From positions 1-64,000 of the forward strand of contig NZ_DASUCC010000126.1 of assembly GCF_035762905.1 (NCBI RefSeq): a DNA stretch of 64,000 bases, in the 5' to 3' direction. The notes below the pieces were generated by a model. It saw nothing but the letters and a program-made list of their open reading frames with translations. It made no database searches and was not told where the DNA came from. Of the stretch, positions 41,170-49,173 are shown in pieces. This DNA is from DASYTH01 sp035762905. GTDB taxonomy: Bacteria > Actinomycetota > Actinomycetes > Mycobacteriales > Pseudonocardiaceae. The first letter of the stretch is position 1. Each line of letters begins with the position of its first letter. A program made the position numbers and the translations under genes.

Positions 41170-41939
41170 TGGATCCGGCAACTCTGATCGGGATCGGCCT
41201 CGCGCTCGCCGCGATCTTCGTGTCGATGCTGCTCGAGGGCGGCGACCCGATGTCGATCATGCTGCTGCCCCCGATCCTGCTGGTGCTCGGCGGCACCATC
41301 GGCGCCGGCATGGCCGGCGCGATGATGCGAGACACGGCGGGCATCGTCACCCACCTGAAGCGCGCGGTCCTGGCCCCCAAGCTGGACGGCGCCAATGTGA
41401 TCAGCATCGTGGTCAAGCTCGCCGACCGGGCCCGCCGTGAGGGCATGCTCTCGCTCGAGGACGAGGTCAAGAAGGTGGGGGACCCGTTCCTGCGCCGAGG
41501 TCTTGAGCTGGCCGTCGACGGCGTGGACTCCGACGAGCTGCGCGACATTCTCGAGGCCGAGATCGACACCAAGCGCCGCCAGGACAAGGTGGGGATCAAG
41601 CTGTTCGCCGACATGGGCGGGTTCGCACCGACCATCGGCATCATCGGCACCGTGCTCGGCCTGGTGAACACGCTGGAGAACCTGGCCGAGCCCAACGAAC
41701 TCGGCCACCTGATCGCGGGCGCGTTCGTCGCGACCCTGTTCGGCGTGCTCACCGCGAACGTCATCTGGCTGCCGCTGTCCAACCGGCTCAAGCGGATCAG
41801 CGACCTGGAGGCCGAGCAGATGCAGCTCGTCGTCGAGGGCGTGCTGGCCATCCAGTCCGGGCTCAACCCGCGTCTGGTCTCGCAGAAGCTGCGCAGCATG
41901 GTCCCGGCCGACCCGGCCCCGGCGAAGAAGGCCGCGTGA
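41169..41939 (+). CDS. motA: Flagellar stator protein MotA
   Basis: A 256-residue membrane protein with four transmembrane helices: TLIGIGLALAAIFVSMLLEG, SIMLLPPILLVLGGTIGAGM, GGFAPTIGIIGTVLGLVNTLENL and HLIAGAFVATLFGVLTANVIWLPL. The Pro-containing TIGIIGTVLGL helix and the cytosolic loop with Arg/Glu that contacts FliG are typical. It conducts ions with MotB. It overlaps flbD and motB at both ends. Confidence 0.96.
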   Translation: MDPATLIGIGLALAAIFVSMLLEGGDPMSIMLLPPILLVLGGTIGAGMAGAMMRDTAGIVTHLKRAVLAPKLDGANVISIVVKLADRARREGMLSLEDEVKKVGDPFLRRGLELAVDGVDSDELRDILEAEIDTKRRQDKVGIKLFADMGGFAPTIGIIGTVLGLVNTLENLAEPNELGHLIAGAFVATLFGVLTANVIWLPLSNRLKRISDLEAEQMQLVVEGVLAIQSGLNPRLVSQKLRSMVPADPAPAKKAA

Positions 41940-42853
41940 TGGCAAAGCGAAGCGCACCGCGCCGGCGTCGCAAGCGCCACGGCGGCGAGGAGGAGGAGCA
42001 CGCCAACCACGAGCGCTGGCTGCTCACCTACGCCGACATGATCACCCTGCTGATGGTGCTGTTCATCGTCATGTTCGCCGTGTCCAGTGTGGACTCACAG
42101 AAGTTCAAGGAGCTGCGGGACAGCCTGGCCGGCGCGTTCGGCGGGTCGCCGTCGGTGATGAGCGGCGGGGCGAAGTCGATCGGCGAGTCCGAGGGCACCA
42201 GCAAGGCGCCGGACGAGCTGCAGCCGGGCACCCTCTCCGACGCCGACTCGCTGCAGAAGCTCGACCAGGCCGCGGCCGCAAAGGCGGTGCGTGACGCCGA
42301 CCGGGTTCGGGCCTCCCGCAACCTGGAGGAGGCCAAGCGAGAGGTGCAGAACCTGCAGGAGCTGCAGCGGCAGATCACCGCGCGGCTGCAGACCCAGGGC
42401 CTGGAGAAGTCGGTCGCGTTCGCCATCGACGAGCGTGGACTGGTGATCAACATCGTCACCACGTCCGTGGTGTTCCCCGGTGACAGTGCGGTGCTGCTGC
42501 CCGAGGGACAGCAGATCGTGGCCGCCCTCGCACCCACGCTCGCCGAGATCACCAACCAGGTCGAGATCGACGGGCACACCAACCAGCTGCCGGTGCCGAC
42601 GGTCAACTACCCCAGCTCGTGGGAGCTGTCCACGGCCAGGGCGTCCAGCGTGGTGCGCTTCCTGACCGGGCACGGTGTTCCCGCCAACCGGATGACCGCG
42701 GCCGGCTACGCCGACCAGCGCCCGCTCTACCCGCCGTCCGACCCGCAGTCGGTGACCAAGAACCGGCGTGTCGAGGTCATCATCCTGTCCGACAAACCCG
42801 CCGACGTCCGGGCGCTGCTCGCGTCCGTCGTCGCCAACCTGGCGAAAAAGTAG
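41936..42853 (+). CDS. motB: Flagellar stator protein MotB
   Basis: A 305-residue protein with a basic N-terminus, one transmembrane helix containing the ion-binding Asp (WLLTYADMITLLMVLFIVMFAV), a plug/coiled region, and a C-terminal OmpA-like peptidoglycan-binding domain (about 165-290: VEIDGHTNQLPVP, WELSTARASSVVRFL, NRRVEVIIL). The single Asp and lack of Tyr-Ser-type sodium residues suggest a proton-driven stator, as inferred from family rules. The start is GTG 41936 (overlapping motA) or ATG 41939. Confidence 0.95.
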   Translation: MMAKRSAPRRRRKRHGGEEEEHANHERWLLTYADMITLLMVLFIVMFAVSSVDSQKFKELRDSLAGAFGGSPSVMSGGAKSIGESEGTSKAPDELQPGTLSDADSLQKLDQAAAAKAVRDADRVRASRNLEEAKREVQNLQELQRQITARLQTQGLEKSVAFAIDERGLVINIVTTSVVFPGDSAVLLPEGQQIVAALAPTLAEITNQVEIDGHTNQLPVPTVNYPSSWELSTARASSVVRFLTGHGVPANRMTAAGYADQRPLYPPSDPQSVTKNRRVEVIILSDKPADVRALLASVVANLAKK

Positions 42854-42863
42854 GAGGCCTGCC

Positions 42864-43283
42864 GTGGAGAAGGAAGAGACCAAGGGCGGCAAGGCCGCCG
42901 GCTCGAAGAAGAAGCTCGTGCTGATCGTGGCGCTCGTGCTCGCGCTGGCCGGCGGCGGGGCGTACTACTTCCTGTTCGCCGGTGGGACGTCGGCCCCCGA
43001 GCCGGGCAAGGTGGTCGCCCTCGAGCCGATCACCGTGAACCTGAACGAGGGTCACTACCTCAAGCTGCGGCTCGCCCTGCAGGCCACCAGCGACGCCTCC
43101 GGCGACCTGGACGGCAGCCGGGCCCTCGACCTCGCGGTCAGCGAGTTCAGCAACCGCGAGGTCGGCGAGCTGTCCAGCAACGCGGCCCGGGACTCGTCCA
43201 AGGAGATCCTGAAGAAGAAGGTCTCCGACGCCTACGCCGGCGAAGTGATGGACATCTACTTCACCGAGTTCGTGATGGAGTGA
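42864..43283 (+). CDS. fliL: Flagellar basal body-associated protein FliL
   Basis: A 139-residue protein with a Lys-rich N-terminus, one transmembrane helix (KKKLVLIVALVLALAGGGAYYFLF, about residues 15-38) and a periplasmic FliL domain (VALEPITVNLNEGHYLKLRLALQ, ILKKKVSDAYAGEVMDIYFTEFVME). It supports the stator. GTG 42864 follows TAGGAGG. It ends the flbD operon; the fliM promoter region follows. Confidence 0.93.
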   Translation: MEKEETKGGKAAGSKKKLVLIVALVLALAGGGAYYFLFAGGTSAPEPGKVVALEPITVNLNEGHYLKLRLALQATSDASGDLDGSRALDLAVSEFSNREVGELSSNAARDSSKEILKKKVSDAYAGEVMDIYFTEFVME

Positions 43284-43319
43284 CCGACGCTGGGTCCGTC
43301 GCGGCACATTAACCCGATC

Positions 43320-43365
43320 GGGTACCACCGGGCAGAACTCTCAGCTCGGTGGTACCCGCGTCGAT
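43320..43365 (+). promoter_or_regulatory. FliA-type promoter of fliM-flhB inside an 11-bp inverted repeat
   Basis: CTCAG (43340-43344), 15 bp, GTCGAT (43360-43365); the -10 is the only one of nine with GT instead of GC. The -35 lies in the 16-nt loop of a perfect 11-bp inverted repeat (GGGTACCACCG 43320-43330 with CGGTGGTACCC 43347-43357). The hairpin would also act after fliL as a terminator. Expected transcription start is near 43372, 0-5 bp before the GTG assigned to fliM. Confidence 0.75.
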
Positions 43366-43374
43366 CTCACGGAC

Positions 43375-44340
43375 GTGCCATCAACCCCGCTTCGCCCCGG
43401 CCGAGCGCCGGGTAACCCCAGGCCCGGCGGCTTGGTCACGGACGGCCGCATCCCGCTGGCCTACGACTTTCTGCGGCCGGTCAAACTCGCCCGCGAGCAT
43501 CTGCGCACGCTCAACGTGGTGTCCGAGACGTTCGCGCACCGGCTCGCCGTGTTGCTCACCTACAACCTGCGGGTGGTGTGCCGGGTCACGCCGTACGCGG
43601 TGCAGCACAGCAGCATCGAGGAGCACGTGGCCTGGATCAGCGAGCCGACCGTCATCGCGCCGCTGAGCCTCGAACCGCTGCCCGGTACCGCGCTGCTGGA
43701 GATCTCCCGGAACACCGCGATGGTCTGTGTGGACCACCTGCTCGGTGGCCGCGGCGGCGACGACCAGCCGCAGCGCCCGCTGTCCGAGATCGAGACGCCG
43801 CTGTTCCGCGACCTGATCACCGAGATCCTCGCCGAGCTGCGCGACTCGTTCGCCGGGATCGAGGACATCTACCCCTCGTTCGGCGCGCTGGAGTACGACC
43901 CGCAACTGGTCCAGTTCGGCGGCGGCCCGACCGATTCCATGCTGGTGGCCTCGTTCGAGCTGGCCGTCGGCGAGGTGACCAGCGTGCTGTCGCTGTGCCT
44001 GCCGCTGCAGGGCCTGATGCCCGCGCTGCAGCGCTACCACGACCAGGCCGCGGTCAGCGCCAGCGAGCGGGCCGCCCGGCAGGCCGCGCACGAGCTGCTC
44101 AGCGACCGGCTGCAGGAAGTGCCGATCGAGGTCAACGTGCGGTTCGACTCGGTGAAGATGCAGTCCACCCAGCTGCTCGGGCTGCACCCGGGTGACGTCG
44201 TTCCGCTCGGCCACCCGGTCGACCGGCCGCTGGAGATCACCGCGGACGGCCAGATCTTCGGCCACGCCGTGGCCACCAAACGTGGCAAACGGCTGGCTTG
44301 CCAAATCGTCAACATCGTCCAGGAGGAGCACCGCGCATGA
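43375..44340 (+). CDS. fliM: Flagellar motor switch protein FliM, without N-terminal CheY-binding motif
   Basis: A 321-residue switch protein. The middle CheC-like domain runs from about residue 45 to 235 (RVTPYAVQHSSIEEHVAWI, EIETPLFRDLITEILAELRDSF). The C-terminal SpoA domain (about 245-315) has VPIEVNVRFDSVKMQSTQLLGLHPGDVVPLGHPVDRPLEI. Canonical FliM begins with an LSQ-E-IDALL peptide that binds CheY-P; nothing like it occurs before RIPLAYDFLRP. The GTG at 43375 would make an almost leaderless message; TTG 43432 is an alternative. It couples to fliN by ATGA. Confidence 0.88.
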   Translation: MPSTPLRPGRAPGNPRPGGLVTDGRIPLAYDFLRPVKLAREHLRTLNVVSETFAHRLAVLLTYNLRVVCRVTPYAVQHSSIEEHVAWISEPTVIAPLSLEPLPGTALLEISRNTAMVCVDHLLGGRGGDDQPQRPLSEIETPLFRDLITEILAELRDSFAGIEDIYPSFGALEYDPQLVQFGGGPTDSMLVASFELAVGEVTSVLSLCLPLQGLMPALQRYHDQAAVSASERAARQAAHELLSDRLQEVPIEVNVRFDSVKMQSTQLLGLHPGDVVPLGHPVDRPLEITADGQIFGHAVATKRGKRLACQIVNIVQEEHRA

Positions 44341-45086
44341 CCGCGTCCACCCTTTCCCCGTCCGCCGTGGCGATCCCGGCCGCCGAAGCGGCCCTCGCCG
44401 TGCTGCCGATCGGCGAGAACCTGACCATCGGCGAGCCGGTGACCGACCCGGCCGCCGGGGCCATCGACGGCGGCGTCACGATCGTGGCGACGCTCACCGG
44501 CAACACGGCCGGACACCTCGGCGTGACGGTCAACCAGGAGCTGGTGGACGCGCTGCGCACCAGCCCGCTCGGTGAGCTGGACCTGGCCACCGCCATCGCC
44601 CCCGCGCTGGACGCGGTGGCCGGCGTGCTCGGCTCGGTCGCAGGCGCCGCCCAGGAGCTGACCCCGGACGCGGCGCTCACCGCGATGGCCGCCGCCGGCG
44701 AGCTGACCGTCATCCCGCTCACCGCGGGCGACGAGCCGCAGGCCGCGATCGTGCTGTCGCTGCCGGCACCGGCTCCGGCACCCGCGCCGCAGCCCACCCC
44801 GGAGGCCGAGCCGGCGGTTCCCGTCACGGCCGGCTACGACCTGCTGCACGGCGTGGACATGGAGATCACCGTGGAGCTGGGCCGGACCTCGATGACCGTC
44901 CGGGACCTGCTCTCGCTGTCCAACGGCTCGGTGCTCGAGCTGGACCGCACCGCCGGCAGCCCGGCCGACGTGCTGGTCAACCGCCGGCTGATCGCCCGCG
45001 GCGAGGTCGTGGTGATCGACGAGTACTTCGGCATCCGGATCACCGAGATCCTGGCCTCCGGCGACCGCGACCAGAAGATCGCCTGA
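44337..45086 (+). CDS. fliN: Flagellar motor switch protein FliN with N-terminal CheX/CheC-like region
   Basis: A 249-residue protein. The C-terminal SpoA domain (about 175-245) has DMEITVELGRTSMTVRDLLSLSNGSVLELDRTAGSPADVLVNRRLIARGEVVVIDEYFGIRI, the FliN core that forms the C ring. The N-terminal 140 residues look like a CheC/CheX-type fold, as in FliY of Gram-positive bacteria, but no ExxN catalytic motif is seen, so the phosphatase activity is probably lost. A Pro/Ala linker joins the two. It overlaps fliM and fliO. Confidence 0.9.
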   Translation: MTASTLSPSAVAIPAAEAALAVLPIGENLTIGEPVTDPAAGAIDGGVTIVATLTGNTAGHLGVTVNQELVDALRTSPLGELDLATAIAPALDAVAGVLGSVAGAAQELTPDAALTAMAAAGELTVIPLTAGDEPQAAIVLSLPAPAPAPAPQPTPEAEPAVPVTAGYDLLHGVDMEITVELGRTSMTVRDLLSLSNGSVLELDRTAGSPADVLVNRRLIARGEVVVIDEYFGIRITEILASGDRDQKIA

Positions 45087-45499
45087 TGGAGGCGATTCTG
45101 CGGGTCGTCATCGCACTGGTGCTGGTCATCGGCGTGATGTGGGTGCTGGCCAAGCTGGCCCGCCGGCCGCTGCGCGGCAAGGCCGCAGGCGCGCTGGACG
45201 TCGTCGCACGGACCCAGCTGTCCCGGCACGCGAGCGTGGCCGTGGTCAAGATCGACGACACCGCGCTGGTGCTCGGCGTCACCGACCACGGGATCAGCCT
45301 GCTGCACGAGACCGGCGCCGACGCCTTCGCGGTCGAGGCGCCCACCCGCCGGACCGCCGTCGACCTCGACGCGGTGCGCGCCCGCAAGTCCAGCGCCGCG
45401 CCGGCTGCCGGCTCGCCGCTGACGGGATCGGCGCTGTCCATGAAGACCTGGAAGCAGGCCTTCGAGACCATGAAAGAACGGTCGGTACGCAAGGCATGA
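45086..45499 (+). CDS. fliO: Flagellar export gate chaperone FliO
   Basis: A 137-residue protein with one N-terminal transmembrane helix (LRVVIALVLVIGVMWVLAKLA) and a small cytosolic domain (LDVVARTQLSRHASVAVVKIDDTALVLGVTDHGISLL) typical of FliO. It assists assembly of the FliP5-FliR core. It overlaps fliN at TGATG and fliP at ATGA. Confidence 0.9.
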   Translation: MEAILRVVIALVLVIGVMWVLAKLARRPLRGKAAGALDVVARTQLSRHASVAVVKIDDTALVLGVTDHGISLLHETGADAFAVEAPTRRTAVDLDAVRARKSSAAPAAGSPLTGSALSMKTWKQAFETMKERSVRKA

Positions 45500-46338
45500 T
45501 TTCTGCCATCGGGGTGGCAATTCACCGGCGCTGGCTGGTGCGAGCGGTGGCCATCACCGCAATCCTGGTCGGGGTGACCATCGGTCTCGGTCTGTTCGCC
45601 GCGGCCACGCCGGCCGCCGCCGAGACCGTCGCCGCGGCCGTCGCACAGCCCGCCGACCCGGCCGGCCCGGCCGGGCCCGGCGAGGTGACGGTCACCGTCG
45701 GAGCGCCGGACAAACCGAGCGAGTCCATCGTCATCCTGATCGCACTCACCGTGCTGTCGGTGGCGCCGGCGGCGCTGTTGCTGTGCACCAGCTTCACCAA
45801 GATCTTCGTGGTATTGAGCATCACCCGCAACGCACTCGGCCTGACCTCGGTGCCGCCCAACCAGGTGCTGGCCGGTCTGGCGCTGTTCCTCAGCCTGTTC
45901 ATCATGGCGCCCACCGCGGCCGCGGTGAACGAGCAGGGCATCCAACCCTTCCTGAAGGGCGAGAAGTCCCAGTCCCAGGCATTCAACGACGGTGTGCAGC
46001 CGCTGCGCGAGTTCATGCTCAAGCAGACCCGGCCGGAAGAGATCGCGCTGTTCACCAAGGTGGCCAACCAGGAGAAGCCGGCCAACGCCGAAGCCGTCCC
46101 ACTGTCCACTTTGGTACCGGCGTTCGTGCTCTCCGAGCTGCGTGCCGCGATGCTGATCGGCTTCGTCCTGTTCATACCATTCCTGGTGATCGACATGGTG
46201 GTGTCGGCATCCCTGATGTCACTGGGAATGATGATGCTGCCGCCGGTGACCGTCGCACTTCCGTTCAAGTTGCTGCTGTTCGTCCTCGCCAATGGCTGGG
46301 GTCTGATAGTCACCGCGCTCGTCGGCACCTATACCTAG
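45496..46338 (+). CDS. fliP: Flagellar export gate protein FliP
   Basis: A 280-residue protein with a cleavable N-terminal signal (LVRAVAITAILVGVTIGLGLF, then TPAAAETVA), as in other FliP. The core has ALLLCTSFTKIFVVLSITRNALGL, PPNQVLAGLALFLSLFIMAPT, VLSELRAAMLIGFVLFIPFLVIDMVVSASLMSLGM and PFKLLLFVLANGWGLI. It forms the central pore of the export gate. The start is the ATG overlapping the fliO stop. Confidence 0.95.
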   Translation: MISAIGVAIHRRWLVRAVAITAILVGVTIGLGLFAAATPAAAETVAAAVAQPADPAGPAGPGEVTVTVGAPDKPSESIVILIALTVLSVAPAALLLCTSFTKIFVVLSITRNALGLTSVPPNQVLAGLALFLSLFIMAPTAAAVNEQGIQPFLKGEKSQSQAFNDGVQPLREFMLKQTRPEEIALFTKVANQEKPANAEAVPLSTLVPAFVLSELRAAMLIGFVLFIPFLVIDMVVSASLMSLGMMMLPPVTVALPFKLLLFVLANGWGLIVTALVGTYT

Positions 46339-46345
46339 GGGAAGC

Positions 46346-46618
46346 ATGAACGACACAACGGTCATCCAGCTCGGCCTGCAAGCCATGCTGATCACCGGAA
46401 AGCTGGCCGCGCCGATCCTGCTGACCGCGCTCGCGGTGGGCTTCGGGATCTCGCTGTTCCAGTCGGTCACCCAGATCCAGGAAGTCACCCTTTCCTTCGT
46501 GCCCAAGGCGATCGGTGTCGCGATCGCGCTGCTGGTGTGCGGTAGCTGGATGGTGCACGAGATCGTCTCGTTCACCACCTCGCTGTTCAGCTCGATCCCC
46601 TCGCTGGTAGGCGGATAA
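46346..46618 (+). CDS. fliQ: Flagellar export gate protein FliQ
   Basis: A 90-residue protein with two transmembrane helices (LITGKLAAPILLTALAVGFGISLF and PKAIGVAIALLVCGSWMVHEIVSF) flanking the conserved QSVTQIQEVTLSFVPK loop of FliQ. GGGGAAG precedes the ATG by 4 bp. It lies between fliP and fliR. Confidence 0.95.
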   Translation: MNDTTVIQLGLQAMLITGKLAAPILLTALAVGFGISLFQSVTQIQEVTLSFVPKAIGVAIALLVCGSWMVHEIVSFTTSLFSSIPSLVGG

Positions 46619-46621
46619 CGC

Positions 46622-47389
46622 GTGCAGGTTCAACTGTCGGTCGGAACGGTGCTGGCGCTGCTGCTGGCGGCCACCCGCGCGGCGGCCTGGCTGGTGATCT
46701 GCCCGCCGTTCAACGGCCGGGCCATTCCGTTGACCGTCAAGGGAATGCTCGCCGTTGCCATGACCCTGCCGATGGTGCCGCGGCTGGCCGCCACGGTGCC
46801 GCCCGCGGACAGCTGGACGATCGTGGTCAGCGCCGTCGAGCAGGTGGTGATCGGCGCCGGGCTCGGCCTGCTCACCGCGGTGATCTTCGCCGGGGTCCAG
46901 GCGGCCGGCGACCTGCTCGACGTGTTCGGCGGCTTCTCGCTCGCCTTCGCGTTCGACCCGATGTCCTTCTCCGGCAACAACGCCGTGCTCGGCCGGTTCT
47001 ACGGCCTGCTGGCCACCACCCTGATGTTCGCCACCGACGCCCACCAGTTGGTGATCCGCGGCTTCACCCTGTCCTACGACGCCATCCCGCTCACCGGCGG
47101 ACTATCCCTGGCCAAGCTGAGCGACGTGCTCACCACCGGCCTCGGCCAGATGTTCCTCGCCGCCGTCCTGATCGCCGGCCCGCTCATCGTCGTGCTGTTC
47201 TGCGCCGACATCGGCCTCGGTCTGCTCACCCGGATCGCGCCCGCCCTCAACCCGTTCGCCATCGGGTTCCCAGCCAAGATCGGCCTCACCCTGCTCCTGG
47301 TCGGCCTGGCCCTTCCGCTGCTCCCGCAGGCCGTGCAGGTCGCCGCCGAGCAGGCCACCAACGCGGTGCTGAAGGTGATCGGACAATGA
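46622..47389 (+). CDS. fliR: Flagellar export gate protein FliR
   Basis: A 255-residue membrane protein with about six hydrophobic helices. It has family blocks RAAAWLVICPPFNGRAIPLTVKGMLAVAM, GLGLLTAVIFAGVQAAGDLLDVFGGFSLA, FDPMSFSGNNAVLGRFYGLL and LGLLTRIAPALNPFAIGFPAKIGLTLL. It caps the FliP5 ring. The start is GTG 46622 and the stop overlaps flhB by ATGA. Confidence 0.95.
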   Translation: MQVQLSVGTVLALLLAATRAAAWLVICPPFNGRAIPLTVKGMLAVAMTLPMVPRLAATVPPADSWTIVVSAVEQVVIGAGLGLLTAVIFAGVQAAGDLLDVFGGFSLAFAFDPMSFSGNNAVLGRFYGLLATTLMFATDAHQLVIRGFTLSYDAIPLTGGLSLAKLSDVLTTGLGQMFLAAVLIAGPLIVVLFCADIGLGLLTRIAPALNPFAIGFPAKIGLTLLLVGLALPLLPQAVQVAAEQATNAVLKVIGQ

Positions 47390-48468
47390 GCAAGAAGGAC
47401 AAAACCGAGAAGCCGACACCCAAGAAGCTCAAGGAAGCGCGCCGGGAAGGCCGGACCGCCCGCACCCCCGAGCTCGGCGCGTGGGCGGCCATCCTCACCG
47501 CCAGCTTCCTCATTCCCGGCGTGCTCAAGGCCCTCATGGACACCGGCGCCGACCTGCTCCGGCGGATCGCCGACTTCATCGCCCGCCCCGATCCGGGCGC
47601 CGCCGTGGCCATTCTCGCCGACGGCCTGCGCGGCGGCGCCCTCGCCGTCGCCCCGCTGCTCGGCGCCATGGTCCTGGCCATCATCGCCTCCGCAGGCGTC
47701 CAGGGCGGCCTGCGGCCGGCCCCCAAACTCCTCAAGCCTCAGGTCAAACGCCTCAACCCACTGTCCGGCTTCAAACGCATTGTCGGCCCCAAAGCCTGGT
47801 GGGAAGGCGCCAAAACCCTCCTGAAGACCCTCGTCCTCGGCGCCGTGCTGTATTTCGTCGTCAAGGGACTGATCCCCGCCGTCACCGGCTCCGGCTCGCT
47901 GCCGCTGGCCGCCCTCATCGACATCACCGCCAGCCAGGCCCTCAACCTCATCCGCACCGCCGCGGCCGTCGGCCTGGTTCTCGCCCTGGTCGACTACATC
48001 GTGGTTCGCCGTCGCACCAACAAAGAACTGAAGATGACGAAGCAAGAAGTCCGCGACGAACACAAGAACACCGAAGGCGACCCGCAACTCAAAGGCGCCA
48101 TCCGCTCCCGCCAGCTCTCCATGTCCCGCAACCGGATGATGTCCGACATCCCCACCGCCGACGTCGTCCTGGCCAACCCCACCCACGTGGCCGTGGCCCT
48201 CCGCTACGACCCAGCCAAAGGCGCCCCCCGCGTGGTCGCCAAGGGCGCCGGCCCGATCGCCGCCAAGATCCGCGCCCTCGCCACCGAGCACCGCGTCCCC
48301 ATCGTCCGCGACGTACCCCTGGCCCGCGCCCTCTACAAATCCTGCGAGCTCGGCCAGGAAATCCCCGCCAACCTCTTCGCCCCCGTGGCCCACGTCCTCG
48401 CCTTCCTGCACCGCCTCCGCCGCAAAGGCAGCGCCGCCGGCACCCACACCCTCGCCCAAGCCAGCTGA
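47386..48468 (+). CDS. flhB: Flagellar export switch protein FlhB
   Basis: A 360-residue protein. N-terminal KTEKPTPKKLKEARREGRTARTPEL precedes four transmembrane helices. The cytosolic domain has the autocleavage site NPTH (in VVLANPTHVAVALRYDP), where Asn-Pro cleavage changes substrate specificity. The Arg/Lys-rich linker before it is typical. Third positions in the 3' half are noticeably more C-rich. It is the last gene of the fliM operon, followed by two hairpins. Confidence 0.95.
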   Translation: MSKKDKTEKPTPKKLKEARREGRTARTPELGAWAAILTASFLIPGVLKALMDTGADLLRRIADFIARPDPGAAVAILADGLRGGALAVAPLLGAMVLAIIASAGVQGGLRPAPKLLKPQVKRLNPLSGFKRIVGPKAWWEGAKTLLKTLVLGAVLYFVVKGLIPAVTGSGSLPLAALIDITASQALNLIRTAAAVGLVLALVDYIVVRRRTNKELKMTKQEVRDEHKNTEGDPQLKGAIRSRQLSMSRNRMMSDIPTADVVLANPTHVAVALRYDPAKGAPRVVAKGAGPIAAKIRALATEHRVPIVRDVPLARALYKSCELGQEIPANLFAPVAHVLAFLHRLRRKGSAAGTHTLAQAS

Positions 48469-48585
48469 CCGTCCCGGCACCTTCGGCGAGTCCCCGTTTC
48501 CAGCACCTGAGCCGCCGGCTCCAACAGCCGAGTGCCCGGTTCCGGTTGGATCCGGGCGGGCCTGGGTGCCGTCCCCCGGCAGCGG

Positions 48586-48670
48586 CGGAACGCCGGGTCG
48601 GTCAATTCGGCGGGGCGGGGCCCGGCGTTCCGAAACACCGCGCCGCTGCGCGGCGCCGCGCAGCGGCGCG
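48586..48670. repeat. Two adjacent large inverted repeats after flhB
   Basis: First, a 12-bp perfect stem (CGGAACGCCGGG 48586-48597 with CCCGGCGTTCCG 48621-48632) with a 23-nt loop. Second, a 32-bp perfect palindrome with no loop, 48639-48670, with arms beginning CGCGCCGCTGCG. They probably terminate the flagellar operon, as GC-rich actinobacterial terminators often lack T-runs. The rest of the gap from 48469 to 48763 holds no gene that I can support. Confidence 0.6.
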
Positions 48671-48763
48671 TCGCCCGTGCGGGTAATGGAACAACCCGTC
48701 CTACCTGCGCAAGATCAAGTTCGCTTAGCGTCGTGGGTGAGCACGAGGAGTGAGCGCCCGCCC

Positions 48764-49144
48764 ATGAACACCGAATTCGACTACTGGCTGGAGAAGCTGC
48801 GCCACGGACGCTGGATGCTGCACCTCGGCGGCATCGACGCACGACGTCCTGACTGGATCGCCGCCCAGTTCCAGTGGCACGACTGTGCGGACGTGGTGAT
48901 CATCCGCGCAGAAGACTCGGCGGTCGCGTTCCGCACGCCCACCGACGAGACCACCGACGTCCTGAACCCCGACACGGTGAAGTGGGTCTACGGCGACGAC
49001 AAGTCAGCAGTGTGGGTCCTCCGCGCCGCGCTCTCGCTGCCAAGCCCCGGCTCACCGCACGAGCCGTATCACCTGATCGACGCGCCGCCCGCGTGCCGCA
49101 TCCCGCCTGGGGGACGCCGGCCGGTGACCATGCGCCCCCGGTGA
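48764..49144 (+). CDS. Hypothetical protein
   Basis: A 126-residue protein beginning MNTEFDYWLEKLRHGRW. It is Trp- and Asp-rich with no signal or membrane segment. No family is recognised. It converges on the XRE regulator, with stops 29 bp apart. Like that gene it has somewhat lower third-position GC than the flagellar genes. The position between the two halves of the flagellar locus suggests an insertion, but no integrase or repeat boundary is visible. Confidence 0.6.
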   Translation: MNTEFDYWLEKLRHGRWMLHLGGIDARRPDWIAAQFQWHDCADVVIIRAEDSAVAFRTPTDETTDVLNPDTVKWVYGDDKSAVWVLRAALSLPSPGSPHEPYHLIDAPPACRIPPGGRRPVTMRPR

Positions 49145-49173
49145 GCGTCCGGGGCCAAGGAATCCTGCGTGTG

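Noticed and set aside
48586..48670. Transposon ends or attachment site
   Set aside because: No transposase, integrase or target duplication is visible; the hairpins are adequately explained as terminators, with an element origin left only as a possibility.
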